Assembly (NCBI RefSeq): GCF_004765605.1
Contig: NZ_SRLC01000001.1
Span: 1,054,001 to 1,118,000, forward strand
Length of the DNA: 64,000 nt
Reading direction: 5' to 3'
Source: Hymenobacter aquaticus
GTDB taxonomy: Bacteria > Bacteroidota > Bacteroidia > Cytophagales > Hymenobacteraceae
The notes below the pieces were generated by a model. It did no database searches and was not told the DNA's origin. It saw only the letters and a program-made list of their open reading frames with translations. The stretch's first letter is position 1. Each line of letters opens with the position of its first letter. Position numbers and translations under genes: made by a program. Shown here piece by piece: positions 42,911 to 50,537 of this stretch.

Positions 42911-44176
42911 TTGCTGACTTTCACCACTCTTTTGTACCTACTGGCCGCGCTGGCGGCGGGCGTATCCGTCTGGCTGCTGTGGCGCTACCGGCAGGAGCGG
43001 CAGTACCGGCGGCAGCCCTACGTGGCAGCCTCGGAAACGGGCTGGGCCGCACAGCAGCCGGCCCCCGACAGCCCGCTGCGCCACCGCATGGCCCTGGTCG
43101 GCGACCTGGGCGCGGTGGCCACCGACGGCTCCGACCCGGTGCTGAGCCTGCTGCAAAGCTGGCTCCGGGCGGCCGGCGAGGCCAGCAGCGTCGTGGTGCT
43201 CGGCGACAACGTCTACCCCACCGGTATTCCGGCGCCCACCCACCCGGGCCGGGCCGCCGCCGAGCAGCGGCTCGACGTGCAGCTGGACGCTTTCCGGACC
43301 TACGCCGGCCGGGTGATTTTCCTCAGCGGCAACCACGACTGGAACAAGGGCCGCCCGGACGGCTACCAATATTTGCTGCGGCAGGAAGCCTACGTGCTCG
43401 ACCACCTGCCCGGGGCCCTGTACCTGCCGGCCAAAGGCTGCCCCGGCCCCGTAACGCTGCAATTAGCCGAAGGCCTGCTGCTGGTGGTGCTCAATACGCA
43501 GTGGTGGGTGCAAAACGGCCCCCGACCGCTGGGCCCCGAGTTTGGCTGCACGGCCACGTCGGCCAAGGAGCCTTTTCAGCAGCTGCAGGAAATTCTGGAG
43601 CTCAACCGGCACCAGCAGGTGGTGGTGGCCGGGCACCACCCGCTGTATTCCAACGCCATGCACGGGGGCAAGTTCACGACCAAGCAGCACCTGTTTCCGC
43701 TGACGGCCGCCCACAAAAAGGCCTACCTGCCCCTGCCCCTGCTGGGCTCCCTGTTTCCGGTGTACCGCCAGCTGGTGGGTGCCGAAGAAGACATGGCCCA
43801 CCCACCCTACCGCAAGATGCGCCGCCGCCTGCTGCGCGTGCTGCACCAGTTTCCGGGCGTCATCTACGCCGCCGGCCACGACCACAACCTGCAGTATTTT
43901 CACTACCGTCAGGGGCATTACCTGGTCAGCGGGTCGGGCAGCAAAACGGCTTTCGTGCAGCACGGCGGCAAAGCGACTTTCGTGCACGAGCACAAGGGCT
44001 TTTTCGGGCTGGAGTTTTACCAGAACGGCGACGTCTGGCTGCGCACCTTCGAGGCCGGGGCCACGGCCGAAGCCGGGCCGGGCGCGGAGGTGTTCCGCAA
44101 GCAGCTGGTCGGTAGCCCCGGCGGCCGTGCGGCTACGCCGACGGCAGCAGCACCCGCAAGCTCCGCGGCCGAATAG
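42911..44176 (+). CDS. Membrane-anchored metallophosphoesterase
   Basis: 421 residues. One N-terminal hydrophobic segment ('TLLYLLAALAAGVSVWLLW') anchors a calcineurin-like phosphoesterase with 'LVGDLGA', 'VLGDNVYPTGIP', 'SGNHDWNKG', 'VVVAGHHPLYS' and 'AAGHDHNLQYF', a full set of metal ligands. In other Bacteroidota I recall this domain ('YPTG', 'GNHDWN-G') joined to the family represented by the lipoproteins at 33.4-36.8 kb. No ATG fits, so TTG at 42911 is proposed. The 3' end overlaps the convergent diacylglycerol-kinase gene by 44 bp, and the last ~25 residues are Ala/Thr/Pro-rich. Confidence 0.85.
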   Translation: MLTFTTLLYLLAALAAGVSVWLLWRYRQERQYRRQPYVAASETGWAAQQPAPDSPLRHRMALVGDLGAVATDGSDPVLSLLQSWLRAAGEASSVVVLGDNVYPTGIPAPTHPGRAAAEQRLDVQLDAFRTYAGRVIFLSGNHDWNKGRPDGYQYLLRQEAYVLDHLPGALYLPAKGCPGPVTLQLAEGLLLVVLNTQWWVQNGPRPLGPEFGCTATSAKEPFQQLQEILELNRHQQVVVAGHHPLYSNAMHGGKFTTKQHLFPLTAAHKKAYLPLPLLGSLFPVYRQLVGAEEDMAHPPYRKMRRRLLRVLHQFPGVIYAAGHDHNLQYFHYRQGHYLVSGSGSKTAFVQHGGKATFVHEHKGFFGLEFYQNGDVWLRTFEAGATAEAGPGAEVFRKQLVGSPGGRAATPTAAAPASSAAE

Positions 44177-45020
44177 TGACTTCCACCGGCACATCCATTT
44201 CCTGGGGCTCCCCATCAACCTGCACCAGCACCCGCGCCTGACCGGGCACTTCTACCCGGGCCTGCCGGCAGCGCAGCCGCCGGGTATACACCGATTCGTC
44301 GAAATTCTCGGTGTAGAGCTGGTAGAGAATACCCAGGGCGGCCGTGCCGGGAAAGGGCTCAATCAGGCAGATTTCAAACTCCCCGTCGTCGAGCTGGCTG
44401 TCCGGGTTGATAACGACGTTGCTGCCGAAGGTCTTGGCGTTGGCCACCGTCACCATAAACGCGGGCCCCTCGAAGGTTTCCCGGTCGGTGACGATGCGGT
44501 AGGTGGCGGGCTCGTAGTTGAGGTATTCCTGCATGGCAATGCGCACGTAGGCCCCGGGCCCGCGCGTGTCGCCGTTGCAAAACCGCTCCACCACCAGGGC
44601 ATTAAACCCCAAATCGGCCAAATGGGCGCAGAACGCCTCGCTCACCCGCAGCGTGTCGATGGCCTGCACCTGGTGGTCCCAGATCAGGCGCAAAGCCGCC
44701 GCCTGCTCCTGCGGAATGCCCAGGTCCTTGGAAAGGCCGTTGCCCGAGCCCAGCGGCACAATCCCCAGCGGCACTTCCGTACCGGCCAGGGCCGTGGCCA
44801 CCAGGCTCACGGTGCCGTCGCCGCCGGCCGCGAATACGGCCTCGTACGGCTCCCCTGCCAGCCGCTGGCGGAGCTTTGCCAGGTCATCCTCGCCCGTGGT
44901 GTGGAAAAACGCGGCGTGGCGGCCCCGCTCCGAGCAGTACGCCGCAATATCCGCTTCCAAAGACGACTTGTCGATGTCGCCGGAAATCGGGTTTAGCACA
45001 AACAGCAAATGATGTAACAT
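44133..45020 (-). CDS. Diacylglycerol kinase catalytic-domain lipid kinase
   Basis: 295 residues from 'MLHHLLFVLNPISG'. Typical bacterial DAGK/YegS/BmrU-type lipid kinase: 'NPISG', 'AAGGDGTVSLVA' (nucleotide-binding GGDGT), 'PLGSGNGLSKDLG' and 'DGEFEICLIEPF'. It phosphorylates a lipid such as diacylglycerol at the membrane; the exact substrate is not evident. An upstream frame extension (to 45110) lacks conservation and is rejected. It is convergent with the metallophosphoesterase gene, with overlapping 3' ends. Confidence 0.9.
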   Translation of the reverse strand: MLHHLLFVLNPISGDIDKSSLEADIAAYCSERGRHAAFFHTTGEDDLAKLRQRLAGEPYEAVFAAGGDGTVSLVATALAGTEVPLGIVPLGSGNGLSKDLGIPQEQAAALRLIWDHQVQAIDTLRVSEAFCAHLADLGFNALVVERFCNGDTRGPGAYVRIAMQEYLNYEPATYRIVTDRETFEGPAFMVTVANAKTFGSNVVINPDSQLDDGEFEICLIEPFPGTAALGILYQLYTENFDESVYTRRLRCRQARVEVPGQARVLVQVDGEPQEMDVPVEVTIRPRSLRVLLPSA

Positions 45021-45134
45021 GGGGAGGTTGGGTGGATGCGGAGCAGATGCGGTAGAATTTGCTTTTCCTACGGCAATAAACGCACTGTGGCCGAGCTTGC
45101 GCCCGGCCACAGGATAAAAAGTAGGTTGGGTAGC

Positions 45135-45944
45135 TTATTGCTTCAGCCCGGAAGGCAAGCCCTGGGGAAAGTCGGCGGCAATGTCTTTTTCCAGCTCCCC
45201 GATGCGGTTGCCGGGGTTGGGGTGGGTGCTCATGAACTCCGGCGTGCGGCTCCCGCCCCCCGCCTGCTCCAGGATCTGCATCACCTGAATCATGGCGCGG
45301 GGGTCGTAACCGGCCTGGGGCGTGAAGTCCACAGCCAGGCGGTCGGCTTCGAGCTCATCCTGGCGGCCGAAGCGCATGGTAATCAGCTTGGAAACCATGG
45401 CCGTGGCGGCCGCGGCGGCGGCCGTGCTGGGCCGGTCGGGGTCGTACACGGCAATGGCGGCGGCGCCGGTCAGGCCCTGGGTCAGGCTCGATTTGGCCAC
45501 CTGCTCGGCCGAGTGCCGCGCTACTACGTGCCCGATTTCGTGGGCCAGCACGCCGGCTACCTGGCCTTCGGAGCGCAGGTTTTTCAGCAGGCCCGCCGTA
45601 ATGAAAATCTGGCCACCGGGCAGGGCAAAGGCGTTAATCGTGTTTTCGTCGGCCAGCAAGTGAAACTGAAACTTGTAGGGCGTCTGGCCGGCTTTGGTGC
45701 TGCGCACGATCTGCTGGCCGATTTCCTCGACCCGGGCCGCGGCCTGGCGGTCGGGGTGCAGGCCGCCGTACTGCTGGGCCATTTCGGGCGCGGCCTGCAG
45801 GCCCAGGGCAATTTCCTGTTCCGTCGTCATATCGACGTGCTGCACTTCGCCCGTCACTTCGTTGGTCGAGCGTTTGCAGTAGTAGGTTATCAGTGAAAAC
45901 CCGGCAATCAGCAGGGCAATCAGGTAGCGGAGTCCTCCTCTCAT
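45135..45944 (-). CDS. M48 family metalloprotease, membrane-linked
   Basis: 269 residues with an N-terminal hydrophobic signal/anchor ('YLIALLIAGFSLITYYC', a possible lipobox cysteine). Zinc motif 'AHEIGHVVARHS' at ~134-145, third ligand in 'QDELEADRLAVDF', and the C-terminal 'STHPNPGNRIGEL'. 'NAFALPGGQIFITAGLL' is the usual M48 substrate-strand block. A paralog of the protease at 38.5 kb, with a likely role in envelope protein quality control. It appears monocistronic. Confidence 0.92.
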   Translation of the reverse strand: MRGGLRYLIALLIAGFSLITYYCKRSTNEVTGEVQHVDMTTEQEIALGLQAAPEMAQQYGGLHPDRQAAARVEEIGQQIVRSTKAGQTPYKFQFHLLADENTINAFALPGGQIFITAGLLKNLRSEGQVAGVLAHEIGHVVARHSAEQVAKSSLTQGLTGAAAIAVYDPDRPSTAAAAAATAMVSKLITMRFGRQDELEADRLAVDFTPQAGYDPRAMIQVMQILEQAGGGSRTPEFMSTHPNPGNRIGELEKDIAADFPQGLPSGLKQ

Positions 45945-46633
45945 GGTGGTGTGGTGGTAGAAAATGGGCGGATGAAAAGCAGCTTAGCTGTGCTGTTTCG
46001 CTTGTAACGCGTAGCCCGAAGTAGGGTTGTGCCCGCCACTACCCCCGAATGCCAGGTATCTGCGGATCAGGGGTAGCGCAAGAGCAAGAACAGAAATTCC
46101 CGTCGGCGTGGTCCTGACCGTACCGAGCAGCTTGCTCGTCACGGAGAAATCCGACGGGCATACGCGGGCGCTTACTGGTTGGCCGGGCTGCCGCCCGTCG
46201 GAACGCCCCGGTGCGCGAGGCAACGGTAGATAGTGGCCCAGCCCACGCTGAGCAACTGGCCGATTTCGGCCACCATCTTGTCTTGCTGCAGGTAAAGAGT
46301 CTTCGCGGCCTGTACTTTCGACAAGGCTTCTTTGGAAAGCCTTGAGGGAGCGGCCTAGCCGGTCGAGTTTTCAGACCACGAGCGTATTGCCGGGCCGCTG
46401 TCAAGCCCCGCTCAAACGTGCGAGGTCACCGGGCCGAAAAAACGCCCGTTTCCTAAGCCACCTTACCACCACCGAAATTTGACTAACTGGCCTTAGCGTT
46501 GTTTTCCGTTCTTACTCCAGTATCCCCCTTATTGTGCTATTTATTTCCGTTTTTCTGAAAGTCCCCTATAATGTAACCTATTTCGACAACTGTTCTGAAT
46601 CCGCAACTAATTTCCGAGTCGTACTTTCCCCCG
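45945..46633. other. Intergenic region holding a resolvase relic
   Basis: 689 bp without an intact gene. It contains the serine-recombinase remnant at 46172-46425 and, at 46070-46097, a 28-bp sequence repeated (inverted) at 59602-59629. The last ~200 bp before the histidine kinase gene are less GC-rich and should hold its promoter. Confidence 0.7.
46172..46425 (-). pseudogene. Serine resolvase/invertase relic
   Basis: Fragments of a small serine recombinase in shifted frames. 'ERGLTAARQYAR' leads, after a frameshift, to the diagnostic 'KLDRLGRSLKAF'. After a deletion and a further shift comes the C-terminal helix-turn-helix, 'KMVAEIGQLLSVGWATIYRCL', read here in two parts as 'MVAEIGQLLSVG' and 'WATIYRCLAHRGVP', ending in a TAA. 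The catalytic serine domain is missing. It is a dead remnant of a transposon or invertible system. Confidence 0.75.
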
Positions 46634-49600
46634 ATGAGAGTGTGGTGCTTATTGCTGGTAATATTCGCGCTGCTGCCGGCCCAAGCCCCGGCCCAAACCA
46701 TGCCCGCCGCCGGTTGGCAGGCCGAGCCCGCCCTGAGCCGCCTGATGTTGCGCCGCCTGGCCCAGGCACCTGACGGCCTGCTCTGGGCCGGCACCGACGA
46801 CGGCGCGTACCGCTTCGACGGCACCCAGGCCGTGCCCCTCAACGCGCTACGGCGCGCCGGCCCGGCCCTGCCCCCCGTGCCCTGCAACGCCCTGCTGGCC
46901 ACGCCCGACGGCAGCCTCTGGCTGGGCACCGACAACGGCCTCTACCATTTCTCGCCCGCCGGCACGCTGCGGCGGCTGCCGCTGCCCGCGCCCGCCAGCG
47001 GCAACCAGAAAGTGCCGGCCCTGGCCCTGGCCGCCGATGGCCGCCGGGTGTGGGTGAGCCAGGACAACACCACGCTGCAGGCCTATACTCTGGCCGGGCA
47101 GCCCACCGGGCCGGTGCTGCCCAGCCTGGCCGGCCTCAGCAGCGTGGTGCCCGCCCCCGATGGCAGCCTGTGGCTGAGCGGCGACGGTACCCGCCACCTG
47201 GCCGCCACCGGGCAGGTGCTGGGCGCCTGGGCGCACCCCGGCCGCGTGCTGCGCCCCGCCCTCGACCCCACCGGCCGGCCCTGGCTGCTCAGCGACCGGG
47301 CGGCTTACCGGCCCGGCCCCGGCGGCCAGCTCACGGAAGCGGTGCGCTGGGAGCAGCCCGGCACCGGGCAGCCCGTGGAGGTGCTGCCCACGGCCAGCGG
47401 CCCCACCTTGCTCAGCCGGGAGGCGGTGCGCCAGCTGAGCTGGACGCCCGGCCCCGACCCGCGTCCCCGCGTGCGCTTTGCCCTGGCCCTGCCGCCCTGG
47501 CCCACCGCCAACTGGAGCGGCCGCCTCTGGGCCGACCGCACCGGCCGCTGGTGGGTGTTCGACACGGGCACGCGCGGGTGCTGGCAGCGCGAGGCCGCGC
47601 CGGTGTTCATCCGGGCGCTGGCCGGGCCGGGCGGGCAGCCCTACAGCGTGCGGGCCAGCGTGCGCCTGCCCGACGGCCGCCTGCTGGTGAGCAGCTACGA
47701 AACCGGCCTGCTCACCCAGGCCCCCGACTCGCCCCTGGCCCCGCTGCGGCGCTGGGCGGCGGCCACCCTGCCCACCGGCAACGCGCCCGTGCTGCTGGCC
47801 GTGCTGCCCGGTGCCCGCGGCCCGGGCGGCGACTGGCTGGCGGCCGGGGCGTTTCCTTTTCTGCGCTTCAACCCCCGCACCGGCCGCTTTCTGAAGCTGC
47901 CCGTGGCCGGCCAGTTGGCCACCGATATTGGCCTGCGCACACTGGTGCTCGACAGCGCCAGCGGGCGCGTGTGGGCCGGCACCCAGCAGGGCCTTTATTA
48001 TTACGACCCAGCCACCCAGGTCTACCGGCCCTACGAGGTGCCGGGCCACGCGCCCGGCGCGCCGCCGCCGCTAGCCGGCCGCGTCATCGAGGACGTGCGG
48101 CCCGATGCGCGCGGGCACCTGTGGCTGGCCACGCCCGAGGGCGTGGAGCGCCTCACGCTGGCTACCGGGGCGCGGGGCGTGTACGGGCCCGCCGCGCCCG
48201 CGCCGCGCCGCGCGGCCGTGGAGGGCGCCCGCTGCCTCTACCTGGCTCCCGATGGCCGGTTGTGGGTGGGTACGCGCACTCACGGCCTGGCGGTGGTGGC
48301 GGCTGATGGCCGCATCCGGGAAGTCCTCACGCCCAGCCAGGGGCTGCCCAGCCCATCCATTGCCAGCATCCTGCCGGGGCCGGGCGGCATGCTGTGGCTG
48401 GGTACTTATCAGGGGCTGGTGCGCTACCAGCCGGCCACGGGGCAGCTGTCGATATACACCACGGCCCAGGGTCTGGTATCGGACGAGTTCAACGCCGCCG
48501 CTGCCGCCGTAGACCCGCGCGACGGCTCGCTGCTGCTGGGCGGGGTGGCGGGGCTGCACCGCATCGTGCCCGGCGAGGTGCCCGTGCCGCCGGCCGTTCG
48601 GCCCCGCCTGTTGCTCACGGCCCTCACGGCCCTCAGCGCTTCGGCCGAAGCCAGCCGTACCCGCTACCTGCTGGCCCCCGATGCGCTGCCCGCCTTGCGC
48701 CTGGCTCCCGAGCAGCCCCTCATCGACCTGCACCTGGCCCTGACCAACAGCCTGGACGCTAGCCGCGCCCGCTACGCCTACCGGGTGCGCGGCTGGCTCG
48801 CCGACCGCTGGCTGGGTTTGGGCACTACGCCGCGCCTTCGTCTGCAAGGGCTGCCCCCGGGCAAGTACACCGTCGAAATTCGGGCGGCTACCAGCCAGGG
48901 CGTGGCCGCTGCCAACGTGCTGCGTATGCCTCTGACCGTGACGGCCGAGTGGTGGAACCGGCCGCTCACGTGGCTGCTGGCCGCCGTGGCCACGGCGCTG
49001 GTCGTGTACCTTTGGCAGCGCAACCGCCTGCGCCAGGTGCAGCGCGAAAACGCCCTACGCGCCCGCCTGGCCGCCGATTTGCACGACGAAGTAGGCTCTT
49101 TGCTGACCCGCGTGACGATGCAGGCCGAGCTGCTGCGCGAGTTTGAGGCTGGCCCCACCCGCCGCCTCGACACGCTGGTGGAAGACAGCCGGGCCGCGGC
49201 CAGTACCGTGCGCGACATCATTTGGAGCGTGGATGCCCACGCCGATACGCTGGCCGCCCTGGTCGACCGAATCCGGGACCACCTCGACGCTACAAGCCGC
49301 GCCACCGGCCGCGACCTGCTCCTCGACGACACCCACTTACCGGCTTTGCTCGACCAGGCGCTGCCGCCTACCGTGCGCCAGCACACCTACCTTATTTTCA
49401 AGGAGGCGCTTACCAACGCCCTCAAGTATTCGCAGCCGGGCAGCCCCATCCGCATTGGGCTGCGCTACGGCTCGCCGCTGGAGCTTACCATTAGCAGTGA
49501 GGGCCCGGTGGCGGCTATTTCGCGGGCCGGGCAAGGGCTGCGCAGCATGCGCCACCGCGCGGCCCTGCTGCGGGCCGACCTCACGGCCGGGCCGGTGCCG

Positions 49601-49636
49601 GGCGGCTGGCAAGTGCGCCTGAAAGTGCCGGAATAG
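46634..49636 (+). CDS. Two-component propeller sensor histidine kinase (NarL-type)
   Basis: 1000 residues. Signal peptide (1-~22), then two seven-bladed Reg_prop-type propellers (~25-660) with repeats such as 'DGLLWAGTDDGAYRF' and 'DGSLWLGTDNGLYHF'. A Y_Y_Y domain (~690-770) and one membrane helix (~780-797, 'WLLAAVATALVVYLW') follow. The kinase is HisKA_3 type with 'ADLHDEVGSLLTR' (phospho-histidine ~817) and a HATPase domain with the N box 'FKEALTNALKYS'. It should sense an outside ligand, often a polysaccharide. The convergent NarL-type regulator next door is its likely partner. Confidence 0.92.
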   Translation: MRVWCLLLVIFALLPAQAPAQTMPAAGWQAEPALSRLMLRRLAQAPDGLLWAGTDDGAYRFDGTQAVPLNALRRAGPALPPVPCNALLATPDGSLWLGTDNGLYHFSPAGTLRRLPLPAPASGNQKVPALALAADGRRVWVSQDNTTLQAYTLAGQPTGPVLPSLAGLSSVVPAPDGSLWLSGDGTRHLAATGQVLGAWAHPGRVLRPALDPTGRPWLLSDRAAYRPGPGGQLTEAVRWEQPGTGQPVEVLPTASGPTLLSREAVRQLSWTPGPDPRPRVRFALALPPWPTANWSGRLWADRTGRWWVFDTGTRGCWQREAAPVFIRALAGPGGQPYSVRASVRLPDGRLLVSSYETGLLTQAPDSPLAPLRRWAAATLPTGNAPVLLAVLPGARGPGGDWLAAGAFPFLRFNPRTGRFLKLPVAGQLATDIGLRTLVLDSASGRVWAGTQQGLYYYDPATQVYRPYEVPGHAPGAPPPLAGRVIEDVRPDARGHLWLATPEGVERLTLATGARGVYGPAAPAPRRAAVEGARCLYLAPDGRLWVGTRTHGLAVVAADGRIREVLTPSQGLPSPSIASILPGPGGMLWLGTYQGLVRYQPATGQLSIYTTAQGLVSDEFNAAAAAVDPRDGSLLLGGVAGLHRIVPGEVPVPPAVRPRLLLTALTALSASAEASRTRYLLAPDALPALRLAPEQPLIDLHLALTNSLDASRARYAYRVRGWLADRWLGLGTTPRLRLQGLPPGKYTVEIRAATSQGVAAANVLRMPLTVTAEWWNRPLTWLLAAVATALVVYLWQRNRLRQVQRENALRARLAADLHDEVGSLLTRVTMQAELLREFEAGPTRRLDTLVEDSRAAASTVRDIIWSVDAHADTLAALVDRIRDHLDATSRATGRDLLLDDTHLPALLDQALPPTVRQHTYLIFKEALTNALKYSQPGSPIRIGLRYGSPLELTISSEGPVAAISRAGQGLRSMRHRAALLRADLTAGPVPGGWQVRLKVPE

Positions 49637-49648
49637 GGCCCAAGTGCC

Positions 49649-49687
49649 GCAAAAAGGGCGAGCTACTCAGTGGCTCGCCCTTTTTGC
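49649..49687. terminator. Bidirectional terminator between kinase and regulator
   Basis: GCAAAAAGGGCGAGC/GCTCGCCCTTTTTGC, a perfect 15-bp stem with a 9-nt loop, shared by the two convergent genes. Confidence 0.9.
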
Positions 49688-49691
49688 GTGG

Positions 49692-50339
49692 TTACAAGTC
49701 ACCCTTCAGGGCCCGGCTCAGCAGCTCACTGCGCGAGCGGACCCGCAGCTTGTCGTAGAGGCGCTTCACGTACGTATGCACCGTGTCGGGGGACAGGGCC
49801 AGGCGGGCGGCAATCTGCTTTTCGGCCAGGCCATCGACGAGCAGGTGCAGCACTTCCTGCTCGCGGGCCGACAGCAGGGCGGGCTGCTGACTAGGGGCCG
49901 GCTGAAAGTGCTGCAGGGCCTTGCGGGCCACGGAGGGGGAAAGGGCCGCCCCGCCGCCGAGCACATCCAGGATGGCCTGCTTGTACTGGGGCAGGCTGGT
50001 GGCGTTTTTGATGACGTAGCCCGTGGCCCCGGCCCGCAGCGCCTGATAAATCCGGTCGGGGTCGTCGTGCATGGTTTGCAGAATGATGTCGGCCTCGGGC
50101 AGGCGCTTTTTCAGGGCCGGCAGCGCCTCAATGCCCGACTGCCCGGGCAAGCTCACGTCGAGCAGCAGCACGCGCGGGGGGAGGCTCAGGTCCAGCTCGG
50201 TCCACAGCGCCTCCACCGAATCGACCACGATAGAGCAGGTAAACTCGGCCTGGTGGCCCAGGTACTCGTGCAGCAGGTCGCGCACGCGGGCATCGTCTTC
50301 CACGATGGCCAGGGCAATAGGAAAAGCGGTGGTCGTCAT
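49692..50339 (-). CDS. NarL/FixJ-family response regulator
   Basis: 215 residues. Receiver domain (~8-125) with 'IVEDDARVRDLL', phospho-aspartate in 'VLLLDVSLPGQSG' (~D62), and 'GYVIKNAT' with the conserved lysine (~112). C-terminal LuxR-type helix-turn-helix: 'LSAREQEVLHLLVDGLAEK', 'SPDTVHTYVKRLYDKL'. It pairs naturally with the convergent NarL-type histidine kinase because HisKA_3 kinases signal to this regulator class. Target genes are not evident. Confidence 0.92.
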   Translation of the reverse strand: MTTTAFPIALAIVEDDARVRDLLHEYLGHQAEFTCSIVVDSVEALWTELDLSLPPRVLLLDVSLPGQSGIEALPALKKRLPEADIILQTMHDDPDRIYQALRAGATGYVIKNATSLPQYKQAILDVLGGGAALSPSVARKALQHFQPAPSQQPALLSAREQEVLHLLVDGLAEKQIAARLALSPDTVHTYVKRLYDKLRVRSRSELLSRALKGDL

Positions 50340-50537
50340 AAGCTGCTACAAAGATGGGCGGCGGGCCGGGAAAAGCGCACCCGAAGATTGTCACCTGAAT
50401 AGGGTACAGCGCCAAAGCCCAGGCCTGGGGCCAATTGCTCAGCTTTGCTTTCGATACGCCGCCGGAGCGCGCCCGATAGTGCTATCAGTATTGCCCAGTT
50501 CTATCCTTTTCTCTCTTCTTACATTACCACAATCATC

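Noticed and set aside
46039..46404. 121-codon minus-strand frame over the resolvase relic
   Set aside because: The resolvase signatures lie in other frames, so this frame is a by-product of the frameshifts.
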